A DNA stretch of 64,000 nt from Spirosoma taeanense (GTDB lineage Bacteria > Bacteroidota > Bacteroidia > Cytophagales > Spirosomataceae), in NCBI RefSeq assembly GCF_013127955.1, contig NZ_CP053435.1, positions 124,001-188,000 on the forward strand, read 5' to 3'. This document shows positions 17,624 through 27,512 of this stretch, piece by piece (the first letter of the stretch is position 1; each line of letters starts with the position of its first letter). Both the position numbers and the translations under genes were made by a program. The notes below the pieces were generated by a model. It ran no database searches and was not told where the DNA came from. It saw nothing but the letters and a program-made list of their open reading frames with translations.

Positions 17624-19327
17624 CTATTTATTAACCTTAGCCATTTCTTCATCTCGCAGGGGCCGACGTAAAATCTTACCTACGTTGGATTTGGGTAATT
17701 CATTCCGGAATTCAATCAGTTTCGGAATCTTATAAGCCGTCAGATTTTCGCGGCAGAAAGCCTTTATTGTTTCGGCGGTCAGTTCCGGGTCCTTTTTGAC
17801 CACAAAGATTTTTACAACTTCCGTAGATTTAGCGTCTGGAATACCAATGCAGGCTACCTCCAGAACACCAGGGCACTGAGTAACTACGTCTTCAATTTCA
17901 TTGGGGTAAACGTTGAAGCCCGATACCAAAATCATGTCTTTTTTACGATCCACGATTTTGAAGAAACCATCTTCGTTCATCACACCAATGTCGCCGGTTT
18001 TGAACCAGTCGCCCAGCATAGCTTTCGCGGTTTCGTCGGGGCGATTATAATAGCCAACAAAGACCTGGGGCCCACGCGCTACAATTTCACCTGCTTCACC
18101 AATTGGAGCATCCGATCCGTCTTCGCGAATGATCTTCATCTCCGTACTGGGCCAGGGAAGCCCAATTGTTCCCACCCGTACGGTACCATCAACGGGATTT
18201 GACGATAATACCGGAGAGGTTTCGGTCAGGCCGTAACCTTCACAGGGGGTATTACCCGTAAGCTTAGCCCAACGTTCGGCTACAGAGGTTTGCAGAGCCA
18301 TACCACCCGCCGAGGTAACTTTCAAATGATTGAAGTTAACCTCACCAATACGAGGATGATTCAAGAGACCATTATATAACGTGTTAACCCCCGTAAAGGC
18401 TGTAATGGGATATTTTTTCAGATCGCTAATAAATGCGTTCAGATCGCGCGGGTTTGTAATGAGCAGGTTCATTGACCCATTCTTCAGCGCGGCCAGCGCA
18501 TTCGTTGTCAGGGCATATACATGGTAAAGAGGTAAAGCTGCTACAATCACCCCCTGGCCATCGGGAATATTGGCCGGGCGCATCCATACGTCCTGCCCTT
18601 CTACGTTAGCAATCAGATTCCGGTGAGATAGTACCGCCCCTTTCGAAACACCCGTCGTACCGCCTGTATATTGAATAAAGGCCAGATCGTTACTCTGAAT
18701 GGATACGGGCTGGAACGAATGCTTACTGCCTCGATTTAACGCATCATTAAAGGAAATTGCTTTTGGAATAGTATAGGGAGGCACTAACTTCTTGCTATAC
18801 TTTACTACCGCATTAACAATCTGCTTTTTGGGAAAGCCCAGCAAATCGCCGAGTTGGGTAACAATGACGTGACGGATATCGGTCTTTTCTAAGATCTTTT
18901 CAAGGTTACTGGCAAAGTTGGCCAGGATAACAATCGCCTTCGCACCGGAGTCCTTGAACTGATGCTGCATTTCGCGTGGCGTATATAGCGGATTTGTATT
19001 GACCACAACCAACCCTGCTCGCAGCGCCCCAAACATTGCCACTGGATACTGCAGCGTATTCGGCATCTGAATAGCAATATTATCGCCTTTTTTCAGTCCT
19101 AGCTCATTTTGCAAAAAGGCAGCAAACTGCTGCGATAAACGATCTACTTCGCCAAAGGTGATCTGTTCACCCATACAGGCGTAGGCGGGGCGGTCAGTAA
19201 AGCGCCTGAAGCCCTCCTCCATCAATGCAGCAAGTGAAGGATAAGCATCCGGATTTATTTCATATGGAACACCTTTTGGATAAAAACGCAGCCAAGGGTG
19301 TGTCTGATTTGTAGTTGGCGTTTCCAT
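17624..19327 (-). CDS. fadD: Long-chain fatty acid-CoA ligase
   Basis: ANL-superfamily enzyme that activates fatty acids to acyl-CoA with ATP. 567 aa, typical FadD length. Landmarks: FIQYTGGTTGVSKGAVLSH (P-loop-like A3 motif), PCEGYGLTETSPVLSSNP (A5), WFKTGDIGVMNEDGFFKIVDRKKDMI (A7/A8 hinge) and PKSNVGKILRRPLR (A10 with catalytic Lys). The N-terminal segment WLRFYPKGVPYEINPDAY is characteristic of FadD rather than of NRPS adenylation domains. Single gene ending at a palindromic terminator; no other beta-oxidation gene is adjacent. Confidence 0.93.
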   Translation of the reverse strand: METPTTNQTHPWLRFYPKGVPYEINPDAYPSLAALMEEGFRRFTDRPAYACMGEQITFGEVDRLSQQFAAFLQNELGLKKGDNIAIQMPNTLQYPVAMFGALRAGLVVVNTNPLYTPREMQHQFKDSGAKAIVILANFASNLEKILEKTDIRHVIVTQLGDLLGFPKKQIVNAVVKYSKKLVPPYTIPKAISFNDALNRGSKHSFQPVSIQSNDLAFIQYTGGTTGVSKGAVLSHRNLIANVEGQDVWMRPANIPDGQGVIVAALPLYHVYALTTNALAALKNGSMNLLITNPRDLNAFISDLKKYPITAFTGVNTLYNGLLNHPRIGEVNFNHLKVTSAGGMALQTSVAERWAKLTGNTPCEGYGLTETSPVLSSNPVDGTVRVGTIGLPWPSTEMKIIREDGSDAPIGEAGEIVARGPQVFVGYYNRPDETAKAMLGDWFKTGDIGVMNEDGFFKIVDRKKDMILVSGFNVYPNEIEDVVTQCPGVLEVACIGIPDAKSTEVVKIFVVKKDPELTAETIKAFCRENLTAYKIPKLIEFRNELPKSNVGKILRRPLRDEEMAKVNK

Positions 19328-19421
19328 GTAACGGATTGTAGGTTTCGGAGTAAAAATAAAACGAAATCAGGAACGGTTTCGTTTACAGCCGGGAATTTAC
19401 AACGTTGATCTAATAAATGCA

Positions 19422-19448
19422 GAAAAACCCGTCAATGACTTAACGGGT
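19422..19448 (-). terminator. Small terminator downstream of the hypothetical gene at 19624
   Basis: ACCCGT (19427-19432) pairs with ACGGGT (19443-19448), and on the minus strand the stem runs into five T (19426-19422). It lies about 175 nt after the stop at 19624. The rest of 19328-19623 holds no gene I can support. Confidence 0.45.
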
Positions 19449-19623
19449 AAAACAAAGTTGTTCTTCACAAGTAAGTACCTAGTCCATGATTCTAGCTATT
19501 AAGTCTTTGTAAATGCCTGATAACCAGACTAAATACCTAGACTAACCTCCAATTAAACCAACTGGTAATCGCTTTCGATTTGTGATACTATTTTATACAC
19601 CTATCTGCTATTAAAGACGCAAG

Positions 19624-20064
19624 CTAATATACGGCTACTCGATTTATTAGGCTATTGAGGCTTCTATTTGTATCCTGAGCAGGACTTGAGGTAACAGACT
19701 TACGTAAGGAACGTGCCCGAAGCAAACGAATTGACTTCTGTGATACATTAAAATAACAATTGGGGCCGGATCGATAATAGTCAAACTCTTCGCCAATCAT
19801 GGCCGTAATCAGTTCACCGTTTGTTAGGGTATAGCCTAAAGCTTCGCTTAACCATTGAGTTAAACGATGACTGCTTGTATTAAGTTGGGTAGTTTTAATT
19901 TTAACCAACGATTCCCTGATTAACTGGCGGGCCTGATTAATTCTCTCCGTACGGAAATTATAATTTTGAGCAGTCCGAGCGCCAGCTTCAAACCCGTTTA
20001 TGTCCAGGTCTGATGGTACAGACACACCGGCTACTCTTGCTCGAATAAAAGGCGTATTTGCCAT
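19624..20064 (-). CDS. Hypothetical protein, no recognised family
   Basis: 146 aa from ATG 20064 (MANTPFIRARVAGVSVP). I recognise no domain. The protein is basic, predicted mostly helical and soluble, with no signal peptide and no membrane segment. The central part (NQARQLIRESLVKIKTT and LTQWLSEALGYTLTNGEL) looks helical and the last 40 residues are Ser/Arg-rich and probably disordered. A TTG nine codons upstream is possible. It stands alone at the edge of the AT-rich gap preceding the polysaccharide locus, and its base composition is lower in GC than the housekeeping genes to the left. A real gene is likely but not certain. Confidence 0.6.
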   Translation of the reverse strand: MANTPFIRARVAGVSVPSDLDINGFEAGARTAQNYNFRTERINQARQLIRESLVKIKTTQLNTSSHRLTQWLSEALGYTLTNGELITAMIGEEFDYYRSGPNCYFNVSQKSIRLLRARSLRKSVTSSPAQDTNRSLNSLINRVAVY

Positions 20065-21064
20065 ATATTTATTAATTAAAATGTTCGGCAATTGTGAGTT
20101 GCTACAACGAGTAGTGTGAAGTTGGTAATTAGACTTTATTGGTTGGCATAAGTCACATTTATGGTATTTACTGTTAAAAGAAAGTAAATAAAAGTCTGAA
20201 ATTGACCTGCTTATTCTTTCATTAAGAATTTGATTATGAGCAAGTTGGTTTATAGGTCTTTACCTTTATGCTCATCATAATAAACTATGTCAGTGCTACA
20301 GATTATGTAAATAATGTGATTGATTTTACCAAAATAGAATTGAGAAGCTGTTTAAATAATAGATTTGTATTCGTAATATTTACTAGCCAATAAATAAAGC
20401 GCCATATTTTTATTTAATTATAAATCAAAGCCTGTTAATAAGTATTATTATAGCTCACACCAGATTAAATAAGAATTTAATCTGGTGTTCAAAGGAAAAA
20501 TTGTCAGCGGTTCATAGAGTTTATTAATTGTGGAAAGGCAGGATTTAACCTTATCTCACAAATAAGGGTTTACATGGCTAGTTTTACATAAGAATTTTAT
20601 ATACTTTGAAACACAGTTATATCTATATTCTATTATCGATAGATAGTATATACGTGTTTATAGAATTCACTATTTCCTAAATACTCTATTTTTTTGATTT
20701 TATTTATAATTTATATAACTTTTTAATTTTTCTTATTTTTAATGTAGTTAGTCCAAAGTTTAGATTAGTTATACTATTGGTAGTGAAGTAACAAAAAATA
20801 TAGGATTAAATTGAATTTGTTTGCTATAAAATTGTATAAAACAAATAAAAGTAAGGTATATATGTTGCAATTATACTATTAAAGTTACATTGTGTTTGTG
20901 TAACAGATGATTAGACATTAACATATTTTAATATTTAATTTTTGTATATTTAATTTTTTGTCAAAGTTCAGCTTGAAACCTTAATTAGCTGTTTATCTGG
21001 TGATGTTGATTAAACGGCTATTATATAGGTTTAAATTAAACAATGATCCGAGTATTAGTTTCAA
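20065..21064. other. AT-rich non-coding gap before the polysaccharide locus
   Basis: About 1 kb with very low GC, especially 20,580-20,960, where long runs of A/T predominate. No plausible protein frame. It contains one strong hairpin (20457-20488) and must hold the promoter of the export operon starting at 21065, but I find no exact TAnnTTTG there. Confidence 0.7.
20457..20488. terminator. Isolated 14-bp hairpin in the AT-rich gap
   Basis: Arms 20457-20470 and 20475-20488 are perfect reverse complements with a 4-nt loop. It lies about 400 bp from any gene and lacks a long T-tract on either side. It may be a remnant terminator or mark an unannotated small RNA. Confidence 0.5.
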
Positions 21065-21901
21065 ATGGCTTTTAAAATGCAAAAGTTTGAAATCTGTAAT
21101 ATCTGGGCAGCAAAGCTGTTCAGATACTTACCATTGGTAGGGGTAGCCTCTTTGTTATTTGCAGGTAATAGTTCATGCACTTCTTCTAAGCAATTAGCCT
21201 ATTTTCAAAAAGGTGCGTCGGACAAAGACACGGTGGCAATAATGGTGCCATATGTATCAACCGTGCGGAAAGGGGATATTTTATCCATTCAGATCAGTAG
21301 TTTAAATCCCGAAGCTTCATCGTTTTTTAATCCGCCATCTGTTTCGACCGTAGGTTACTCAACACCAACGGTACAGGCAAACTCGTTACCGCAGGCTACG
21401 GGTTATCTGGTTTCTGATGCCGGTACTATACAACTACCCATACTTGGGGAACTAAACGTAGTTGGAAAGACAAACCGGCAGATCAGCGAGATGATAAAAG
21501 GCCGACTGGGGGGGTACTTGAAAGAGCCGACTGTGAATGTTCGAAATCTCAATTTTCGCGTGTCTGTTCTGGGGGAAGTGGCTCATCCAGCGGTTTATAA
21601 TATCCCGAATGAACAACTCACATTGCCCGAAGCTCTGGGGCTGGCCGGTGACCTAACCATTTATGGTCGTCGTAATAATGTGCTGATTATTAGAGAGGAG
21701 GATAATAAGCGTATTTTCGCTCATGTTGACCTGACCCGACGGGATGCCTTTCGTTCACCGTATTACTCACTTCACTCTAATGATATTGTGTATGTTGAGC
21801 CGGGTAAATACCGGGTTACTAATGCGGATAGAACCTTTCTCTTCCTACCAACTATTGTGAGCGCATTGTCGGCAATAGCCATCTTAATTAATCGGTGGTA
21901 A
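21065..21901 (+). CDS. Polysaccharide export outer-membrane lipoprotein (Wza/OPX family)
   Basis: Forms the outer-membrane/periplasmic channel through which the finished polymer leaves the cell. 278 aa with an N-terminal hydrophobic segment and lipobox-like GNSSC. Poly_export domain at about 75-165 (VRKGDILSIQISSLNPEA, then AGTIQLPILGELNVVGKTNRQISEMI), followed by an SLBB-type domain (FRVSVLGEVAHPAVYNIPNE) and one C-terminal hydrophobic helix (FLPTIVSALSAIAILI) that may act as the membrane-spanning part. First gene of the locus; the Wzc-like kinase follows 33 bp later. An internal ATG at 21077 is an alternative start. Confidence 0.92.
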   Translation: MAFKMQKFEICNIWAAKLFRYLPLVGVASLLFAGNSSCTSSKQLAYFQKGASDKDTVAIMVPYVSTVRKGDILSIQISSLNPEASSFFNPPSVSTVGYSTPTVQANSLPQATGYLVSDAGTIQLPILGELNVVGKTNRQISEMIKGRLGGYLKEPTVNVRNLNFRVSVLGEVAHPAVYNIPNEQLTLPEALGLAGDLTIYGRRNNVLIIREEDNKRIFAHVDLTRRDAFRSPYYSLHSNDIVYVEPGKYRVTNADRTFLFLPTIVSALSAIAILINRW

Positions 21902-21934
21902 CCATAATACCCATAAGTACATCACGTCATACAT

Positions 21935-24250
21935 ATGATCCATAAAGCTACCGCTACGTATGTTCCTTACCAGGTAGTTGAATCAGACGGCTCAACGCTT
22001 TGGAATCTTTTTACGAAATGTATCAGGAACTGGCCTTGGTTTCTTATTTCCGTGACCCTAATGTTGGCAGGGGCTTATGTGTATTTAGCTTATAAACAGC
22101 CTGTCTACAAAATTCAGGCCAGTTTATTGGTTCAGGATGAAAAAAAGGGAAATGAACAGGGGGGGCTTCTGAAAGAAATGCAGGCCTTTGCGTCTAAGCA
22201 GGTAGTTGAAAACGAAATCGAAATCCTGCGTTCATTTACGCTGATGGAGCGGGTAGTAGAACGGCTTCGACTGGATGTAGCCTATTATCACGCCAGTACA
22301 TTCGGCCATCGGGAGGTTTACGGAAACACCCCCATAGAACTGGTGATTGAAAAACCGAACGAAGAACTTTACAAAACGCTCCTGGAGGTTTCGTTTCCCA
22401 ACACCCGAACTATAAAGCTCGACGGACAGATATATCCGCTGAATATAGCGGTGCAGACGCCATACGGAATTCTGCGATTCAAGAATGTAAGGGCCGTCAG
22501 CGACACAACCCAGCCCCTATTTATCTGGGCAATGAAGCGCGCGAGCGCCGTGAACGGTTACGTCAGAAGTCTCAAGGCAGAACCGACTAGTAAATCTTCC
22601 ACGGTAATTGTTTTGAGCCTCGAAGATGCCGTTCCGGCAAAAGGGGAAGCCATTCTAAATCAGCTTATCAGTGAATACAATCAGGCCGCTGTTCAGGATA
22701 AAAATCTTATAGCAGCCAATACGCTCAACTTTATTGATGAGCGGCTGGCCATTCTCTCCGGCGAATTAGCTAACGCCGAGAGTGCTGTTGAAACGTATAA
22801 ATCCAGAGAGGGCATAACTGATCTCAGTAGTCAGGCCCAGTCATTTTTACAGACGGTTCAACAAAATGATGCCTCGCTAAACCAGGTAAATGTTCAGTTG
22901 GCAGTTCTGAATGACCTTCAGGCCTACATTAATAAGCAGTCGGATCAGCCGGGCAGCGCACCAGCTACAGTGGGGTTGAATGATCCGGTTCTCTTGAGTC
23001 TGGTTGAGAAAGTGAATCAGCTGGAATTGCAGAAAGAACAACTGTCACGAACCACTTCGTCGCTGAATCCACTTCTGCAAACGCTGGACAGCCAGATTAA
23101 GAGCCTTAAAGATAACATTGCAGAAAATATTCAGACTATGCGGCAAATGCTGCTTAGTTCCAAGCAGCAATACACGGCTAAAAACAACCAGGTAGAGCAT
23201 GTAATTCGGACAATTCCCCGGCAGGAGCGTTCTTTAATGAACGTAACACGGCAACAGGCCATCAAGAACAATCTGTATACATACCTGCTGCAAAAGCGGG
23301 AAGAAACGGCTGTATCCTACGCTTCTTCTATTTCGGATAGTCGGACAATTGATCGGGCGCAGAGTGGTGACGTGCCCGTCAAGCCTGTGAAACTGATGAT
23401 TTACGGAATGTTCGGCTTGCTTGGGATGATAATCCCCTTTTCGGTTATTGCCGGACGCAGTTTACTCAGTAATCGGGTCTCTCAGCAGACTGATGTCGAA
23501 GAAACCACGCAGATACCTATTGCTGGCGAACTGATGCACAAAAAGCAGGCATCGTTCATTGTTGACTATAAGCAGCCATCCATAATCTCAGAGCAATTCC
23601 GTACCCTACGGGCCAGTATTCGACAGTTAGAAAATGAGCCGAGGAAAAGCCATGTGCTGCTTTTTACTTCCAGCATTAGTGGCGAAGGGAAATCGTTTGC
23701 CTCGCTGAATATTGGCGCAAGTCTGGCGCTGGTAGGTTTGCCCACGGTGATTCTGGAAATGGACCTTCGTCGGCCTACCTTACCGGGTGTTTATAACATG
23801 GACCAGTCGCCGGGTATCAGCGACTATCTGCTGGGCGAAGCTTCGTTTTTTCAAATACTAAAACAGGTGCCCGGCTACGAAAATTACTTCATGGTGCCAA
23901 GCGGAAGCTCAACGGCTAACCCTGCCGAATTGCTGAGCAGCTCCCGGCTGTCGCAGTTACTTAATGAACTGCGCGAGCACTTCACGTATATTCTGATTGA
24001 TACGCCACCTGTTGGTATCGTATCAGACGCCCGCCTGATTGCGCCATTGGTTGATGCTACCTATTTCATGGTGCGTCCGGGCATCACGCCTAAAAACTAC
24101 CTGAAACAGATTAACTCACTACGTAAAGAGAAACGGTTTCCGCAGCTCAGCATCATTATGAATGCCGTAGATGATGATCAAAATTATCAATACAGCAAGG
24201 CTTACTACGTTCAGGCCAAGTCTAAATCCATACTTCCTCGCAACTCGTAA
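21935..24250 (+). CDS. Wzc-like tyrosine autokinase / chain-length regulator
   Basis: Inner-membrane co-polymerase of 771 aa that controls export and polymer length and autophosphorylates on tyrosine. N-terminal Wzz domain with a membrane helix (FLISVTLMLAGAYVYLAY), long periplasmic coiled-coil region (about 240-450), GNVR segment and second membrane helix (MIYGMFGLLGMIIPFSVIAG). The C-terminal BY-kinase domain has Walker A SSISGEGKSFASLN, Walker A' VILEMDLRRPTLPG and Walker B YILIDTPPVGIVSDA. The tail has a tyrosine cluster (NYQYSKAYYVQ) of the kind that is phosphorylated. Fusing both parts in one chain is the Gram-negative arrangement. Sits between the export lipoprotein and the initiating transferase. 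Confidence 0.94.
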   Translation: MIHKATATYVPYQVVESDGSTLWNLFTKCIRNWPWFLISVTLMLAGAYVYLAYKQPVYKIQASLLVQDEKKGNEQGGLLKEMQAFASKQVVENEIEILRSFTLMERVVERLRLDVAYYHASTFGHREVYGNTPIELVIEKPNEELYKTLLEVSFPNTRTIKLDGQIYPLNIAVQTPYGILRFKNVRAVSDTTQPLFIWAMKRASAVNGYVRSLKAEPTSKSSTVIVLSLEDAVPAKGEAILNQLISEYNQAAVQDKNLIAANTLNFIDERLAILSGELANAESAVETYKSREGITDLSSQAQSFLQTVQQNDASLNQVNVQLAVLNDLQAYINKQSDQPGSAPATVGLNDPVLLSLVEKVNQLELQKEQLSRTTSSLNPLLQTLDSQIKSLKDNIAENIQTMRQMLLSSKQQYTAKNNQVEHVIRTIPRQERSLMNVTRQQAIKNNLYTYLLQKREETAVSYASSISDSRTIDRAQSGDVPVKPVKLMIYGMFGLLGMIIPFSVIAGRSLLSNRVSQQTDVEETTQIPIAGELMHKKQASFIVDYKQPSIISEQFRTLRASIRQLENEPRKSHVLLFTSSISGEGKSFASLNIGASLALVGLPTVILEMDLRRPTLPGVYNMDQSPGISDYLLGEASFFQILKQVPGYENYFMVPSGSSTANPAELLSSSRLSQLLNELREHFTYILIDTPPVGIVSDARLIAPLVDATYFMVRPGITPKNYLKQINSLRKEKRFPQLSIIMNAVDDDQNYQYSKAYYVQAKSKSILPRNS

Positions 24251-24294
24251 CAGATACCTAACCCGTTATTGACTGTTATAACCCACACGTTCCC

Positions 24295-24963
24295 ATGTTA
24301 ACTTCCATTGATATCGAATCGATTGAACTGGATATAGCGAAGGAAAGCCACCACGCTTATAAATTAATCAATAATCCGTGGAAACGACCTTTCGACCTGC
24401 TGCTTGCTACACTAGTTACGGTAGGCGTTCTCATCTGGATGATACCGCTGGTTGGCCTGTTGATCAAGGCCACATCACCGGGGCCTGTCTTCTTTGTTCA
24501 ATGGAGAACGGGACGAAATGGCCGGCCTTTCCATTGCTATAAGTTCCGGACAATGCTGCATGATCATCAGAATATTACGTTTCGGCAGGCTGTGCATAAC
24601 GATGCGCGAATAACGACCGTGGGACGGTGGCTCCGGAGAACCAATCTGGACGAAATGCCCCAGTTTCTGAATGTGCTGATTGGAAATATGAGCCTCGTTG
24701 GACCAAGGCCGCACGCTATTCAGCACGATGCCGAATTCTGGTTCCGCCTGCCCAATTACCATAAACGGTATGATGTTCTTCCGGGCATTACAGGGCTGGC
24801 CCAGGTTCGGGGAGCCCGCGGCCTTACGGATAATGCGCTTAAAATGAAGCATCGGTTACAGTATGATCTCTTTTACATCCGCAAGCATAGCCTTTGGCAG
24901 GATATAGTTATATGCTGGCAAACTGCTATCAAAATGTTTGGTGGTAATACAAACGGCTGGTAA
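24295..24963 (+). CDS. Initiating sugar-1-phosphate transferase (bacterial sugar transferase)
   Basis: Transfers the first sugar phosphate to undecaprenyl phosphate to start the repeat unit. 222 aa: one N-terminal membrane segment ([20 protein letters not shown]) and the catalytic domain, with [49 protein letters not shown] and [16 protein letters not shown]. This is the short form lacking the four-helix domain of WbaP/WcaJ, as is common in this phylum. The sugar (glucose, galactose or HexNAc) cannot be deduced. Next gene starts 4 bp after the stop, so they are co-transcribed. Confidence 0.93.
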   Translation: MLTSIDIESIELDIAKESHHAYKLINNPWKRPFDLLLATLVTVGVLIWMIPLVGLLIKATSPGPVFFVQWRTGRNGRPFHCYKFRTMLHDHQNITFRQAVHNDARITTVGRWLRRTNLDEMPQFLNVLIGNMSLVGPRPHAIQHDAEFWFRLPNYHKRYDVLPGITGLAQVRGARGLTDNALKMKHRLQYDLFYIRKHSLWQDIVICWQTAIKMFGGNTNGW

Positions 24964-24967
24964 CCCG

Positions 24968-25903
24968 ATGCCTATGACGAATTTTACGACACCTGTCTTA
25001 CTCTTGCTTTTCAACCGACCCCAGTATACGCAGGAGGTACTGCAGGCGCTGGCACAGGTGCGTCCAAGAACGCTTTATGTGGCACTGGATGGACCAAGGC
25101 CTGGTATTGATCAGGATAAGGCTGGCATTGAAGCCTGTGTTAATTTGGTTAATCAGCTCGACTGGCCTTGTCAAATACATATTCTGAAGCGTGACGAGAA
25201 CTTAGGTTGCGGACTCGCCGTAAGCCAGGCTATCGATTGGTTTTTTGCTAACGAAGCAATGGGCATCATTCTCGAAGATGACTGCGTGCCCGCGCCTGCC
25301 TTCTTTACGTACTGCCAGGAAATGCTGGCAAAATACAAGCATGATTCGCGGATTATGCACATTGCCGGCACGCGCTGGAATGAGGAATTTGCTATTGCAG
25401 AGCCTTACTTTTTTACCGCAATTGGCCACGTATGGGGGTGGGCCACCTGGCGACGGGCCTGGCAACGATATGATTACCACATGCACAACTGGCCAGCCCT
25501 GCAACAGACCAGCTTTATAAGAGAGGTTTTTCCTCGGCAAAAGCACGTTGCTTTCTGGGAAGCTATGTTCAATGAGGTGTATAATCAGTCAGCAAAACAC
25601 ACCTGGGATTATCAGTGGCAATACACTCTGTTTGTTAGCCGCGGATTAGCAGTTACCCCGCGGGAAAACCTGGTTCAGAATATTGGCGCAACAGGTGTGC
25701 ATGATGATCAGTTTGAGCCGTGGCGGCATCGGCGATCGGTTAACCATTCTTTCCGGGTCAGTGGCTATCAGGTGCCGGTCAGGCTGCATCCGTACTTTGA
25801 TGGCTATAATATGGATCATTACTTTCTGCGGAAAGATCCGATCTGGATACGGGCTATGCGCCGAGTTCAGCGGCTACCTGGGTTTAAACTGACTTTACCC
25901 TAA
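24968..25903 (+). CDS. GT-A type glycosyltransferase (same family as 34322 and 47096)
   Basis: 311 aa. GT-A fold start VLLLLFNRPQYTQEVLQAL, an acidic metal-site region GIILEDDCVPAPAFFTYC, and the family motif GHVWGWATWRRAWQRYD. Expected to add a sugar from a nucleotide donor to the lipid-linked repeat unit in the cytoplasm. It is a distant paralogue of the two glycosyltransferases that flank the NRPS-PKS block, sharing order of motifs but with a different C-terminal part. Start chosen at ATG 24968, right after the preceding stop; an in-frame ATG at 24938 would overlap the previous gene. Donor and acceptor unknown. Confidence 0.85.
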   Translation: MPMTNFTTPVLLLLFNRPQYTQEVLQALAQVRPRTLYVALDGPRPGIDQDKAGIEACVNLVNQLDWPCQIHILKRDENLGCGLAVSQAIDWFFANEAMGIILEDDCVPAPAFFTYCQEMLAKYKHDSRIMHIAGTRWNEEFAIAEPYFFTAIGHVWGWATWRRAWQRYDYHMHNWPALQQTSFIREVFPRQKHVAFWEAMFNEVYNQSAKHTWDYQWQYTLFVSRGLAVTPRENLVQNIGATGVHDDQFEPWRHRRSVNHSFRVSGYQVPVRLHPYFDGYNMDHYFLRKDPIWIRAMRRVQRLPGFKLTLP

Positions 25904-25958
25904 GCTTATACTTACTCATTACGTTGAAGGATTGCCTGTAGTCCAGACCAGACACTGT

Positions 25959-27485
25959 ATGCTTGAGCGTCACGTCATAAAAGTTTTGCCGGTTTCGGAG
26001 CTATTCCTTTACATCATTGGCCTTCTCGTGGTTGGCCATTTATGTCTGAGCGAATGGGTGAATCCTAGTATTGGGTATCCTGTCGGAATGGCGTGTATCC
26101 TGTCTTTACTGCTTTGGTTGCTCATTAAAAACTACCATAGTGATTACATGCTGGTCATATTCGCCTGTAGTTATTTTTATTATGGAAACAACCACGGCGG
26201 TCTGTGGAATCTCTCAAATTGTGCCGCTTTAGGCTTATACGCCTTTGCCAGCCCCTGGTGGAAACGAAACACTAATCTGCCTTTACTCTCAAAAATTCTT
26301 CTCTGGGGGGTATTTATTCTTAATACACTTGGGCTGGTGCTAGTGGCCGATACCCCCCTGGCCGTTCGCGCAGAAGGGTTTATGCTTAGCCTTTCGTATG
26401 GCTTGCTGTACCTGTTCATTGTGCAGTTACCGGCGAATAAGGTGTTTTTTCAACGACTTCTTCTGGTAGTAGCCGCGCTGAGTGTGTGGAATATGATTAT
26501 CGCTCTAAACCAGAAACTTATGCTGGTGTCGGTGTCCTCGCCTTTATTACCAGCAGGTTACGAAGAGAATCTGGAAAACAACGGCTGGGAGAATTATGAA
26601 CATAAATCAGAGCGGTCAAATGGTTCGTTCAACGATTTTGAGCTATTCGCTGAATACTCGTCGCTGATTCTGGCGTTAGTATTGCCTTTGGTTATCAGGC
26701 AGATCAGTGAATATTTTATGGTGCACAAACGGGTTCTGATAGTAACCGCGCTTTGCTGCTTCCTGAGCATTATCGCAACGGCAACCCGTTCGTCAGCTCT
26801 GCTGACGGTGCCGCTTATGCTGTTCTATCTAGTCTATTACAGCCCCTACTTGGGCCGGCGCCCAGCCTTTCTGATGTATCTGGGGGCTTTTGTCCTGGTT
26901 ATTATTCTCGCCGGGCCATACATAGGTCTGGACTTTATCATCGAGCGGTTAGTTGAAATTGATTTTGATCAACTCGGGTCGGGTTCCATGGCCAGCGCGG
27001 ACGCTATGAACCGCGAAGTAACGCTCAAACTGGGCTTGAAGCGGTTAGGGGAGAGTGACTGGATACTGGGTTATGGCTACGGTGTGGCCGAGCATTACAC
27101 GATGGCTCTGTTCGGTTTTGTTAATACGGAAACAAACGAGATTCGGGATTTTCACAACCTGTACTTAAGCTTGCCCGTCATGCTGGGGTGGGGGGGCGCC
27201 ATCCTTTTTGTTGGGTGGATGCTCTACCATCCTGTCTATCTGTGGCAAACGCTCCGTCAAACCAGTGATCCCGATTTGCGGGCGCTGTATCTGGGCCTGC
27301 TGATGTTCTGGGGCGTATTTTTCGTCAATGAACTAAAAATCCAGGCGATCCGTGAGCCTAATTATTTTATGCTGATCTGGTGCTGGCTGGGCTTTACCAT
27401 CTCGGCCTGCCAGCTGAATCGAAATGCCCAGATTCATCTGGTGGCTCATGAAGAATTAGAAGACACCGTCGTCAGCCTCGATTAA
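25959..27485 (+). CDS. O-antigen polymerase/ligase-like membrane protein (Wzy candidate)
   Basis: 508 aa integral membrane protein with about ten hydrophobic helices (e.g. LFLYIIGLLVVGHLCL, FLMYLGAFVLVIILAGPYIGL) and a large hydrophilic loop around residues 190-225 and another at about 335-375 (GYGYGVAEHYTMALFGF, HNLYLSLPVMLGWGG). The last part is the O-antigen ligase/polymerase signature region. It is the only candidate for linking repeat units, so Wzy is the natural assignment. ATG 25959 is preferred to a TTG at 25932. It follows the GT-A gene by 55 bp and precedes a GT11 gene. Confidence 0.82.
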   Translation: MLERHVIKVLPVSELFLYIIGLLVVGHLCLSEWVNPSIGYPVGMACILSLLLWLLIKNYHSDYMLVIFACSYFYYGNNHGGLWNLSNCAALGLYAFASPWWKRNTNLPLLSKILLWGVFILNTLGLVLVADTPLAVRAEGFMLSLSYGLLYLFIVQLPANKVFFQRLLLVVAALSVWNMIIALNQKLMLVSVSSPLLPAGYEENLENNGWENYEHKSERSNGSFNDFELFAEYSSLILALVLPLVIRQISEYFMVHKRVLIVTALCCFLSIIATATRSSALLTVPLMLFYLVYYSPYLGRRPAFLMYLGAFVLVIILAGPYIGLDFIIERLVEIDFDQLGSGSMASADAMNREVTLKLGLKRLGESDWILGYGYGVAEHYTMALFGFVNTETNEIRDFHNLYLSLPVMLGWGGAILFVGWMLYHPVYLWQTLRQTSDPDLRALYLGLLMFWGVFFVNELKIQAIREPNYFMLIWCWLGFTISACQLNRNAQIHLVAHEELEDTVVSLD

Positions 27486-27512
27486 CCTTTACGCATCTAT
27501 AACCAGCGGAAT

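Noticed and set aside
20065-21064. CRISPR array or tandem repeats in the AT-rich gap
   Set aside because: No regularly spaced repeats; low complexity only.
19328-21064. Fragment of tRNA-Arg marking the other end of an integrated island
   Set aside because: No stretch similar to the tRNA 3' end found on reading the region.
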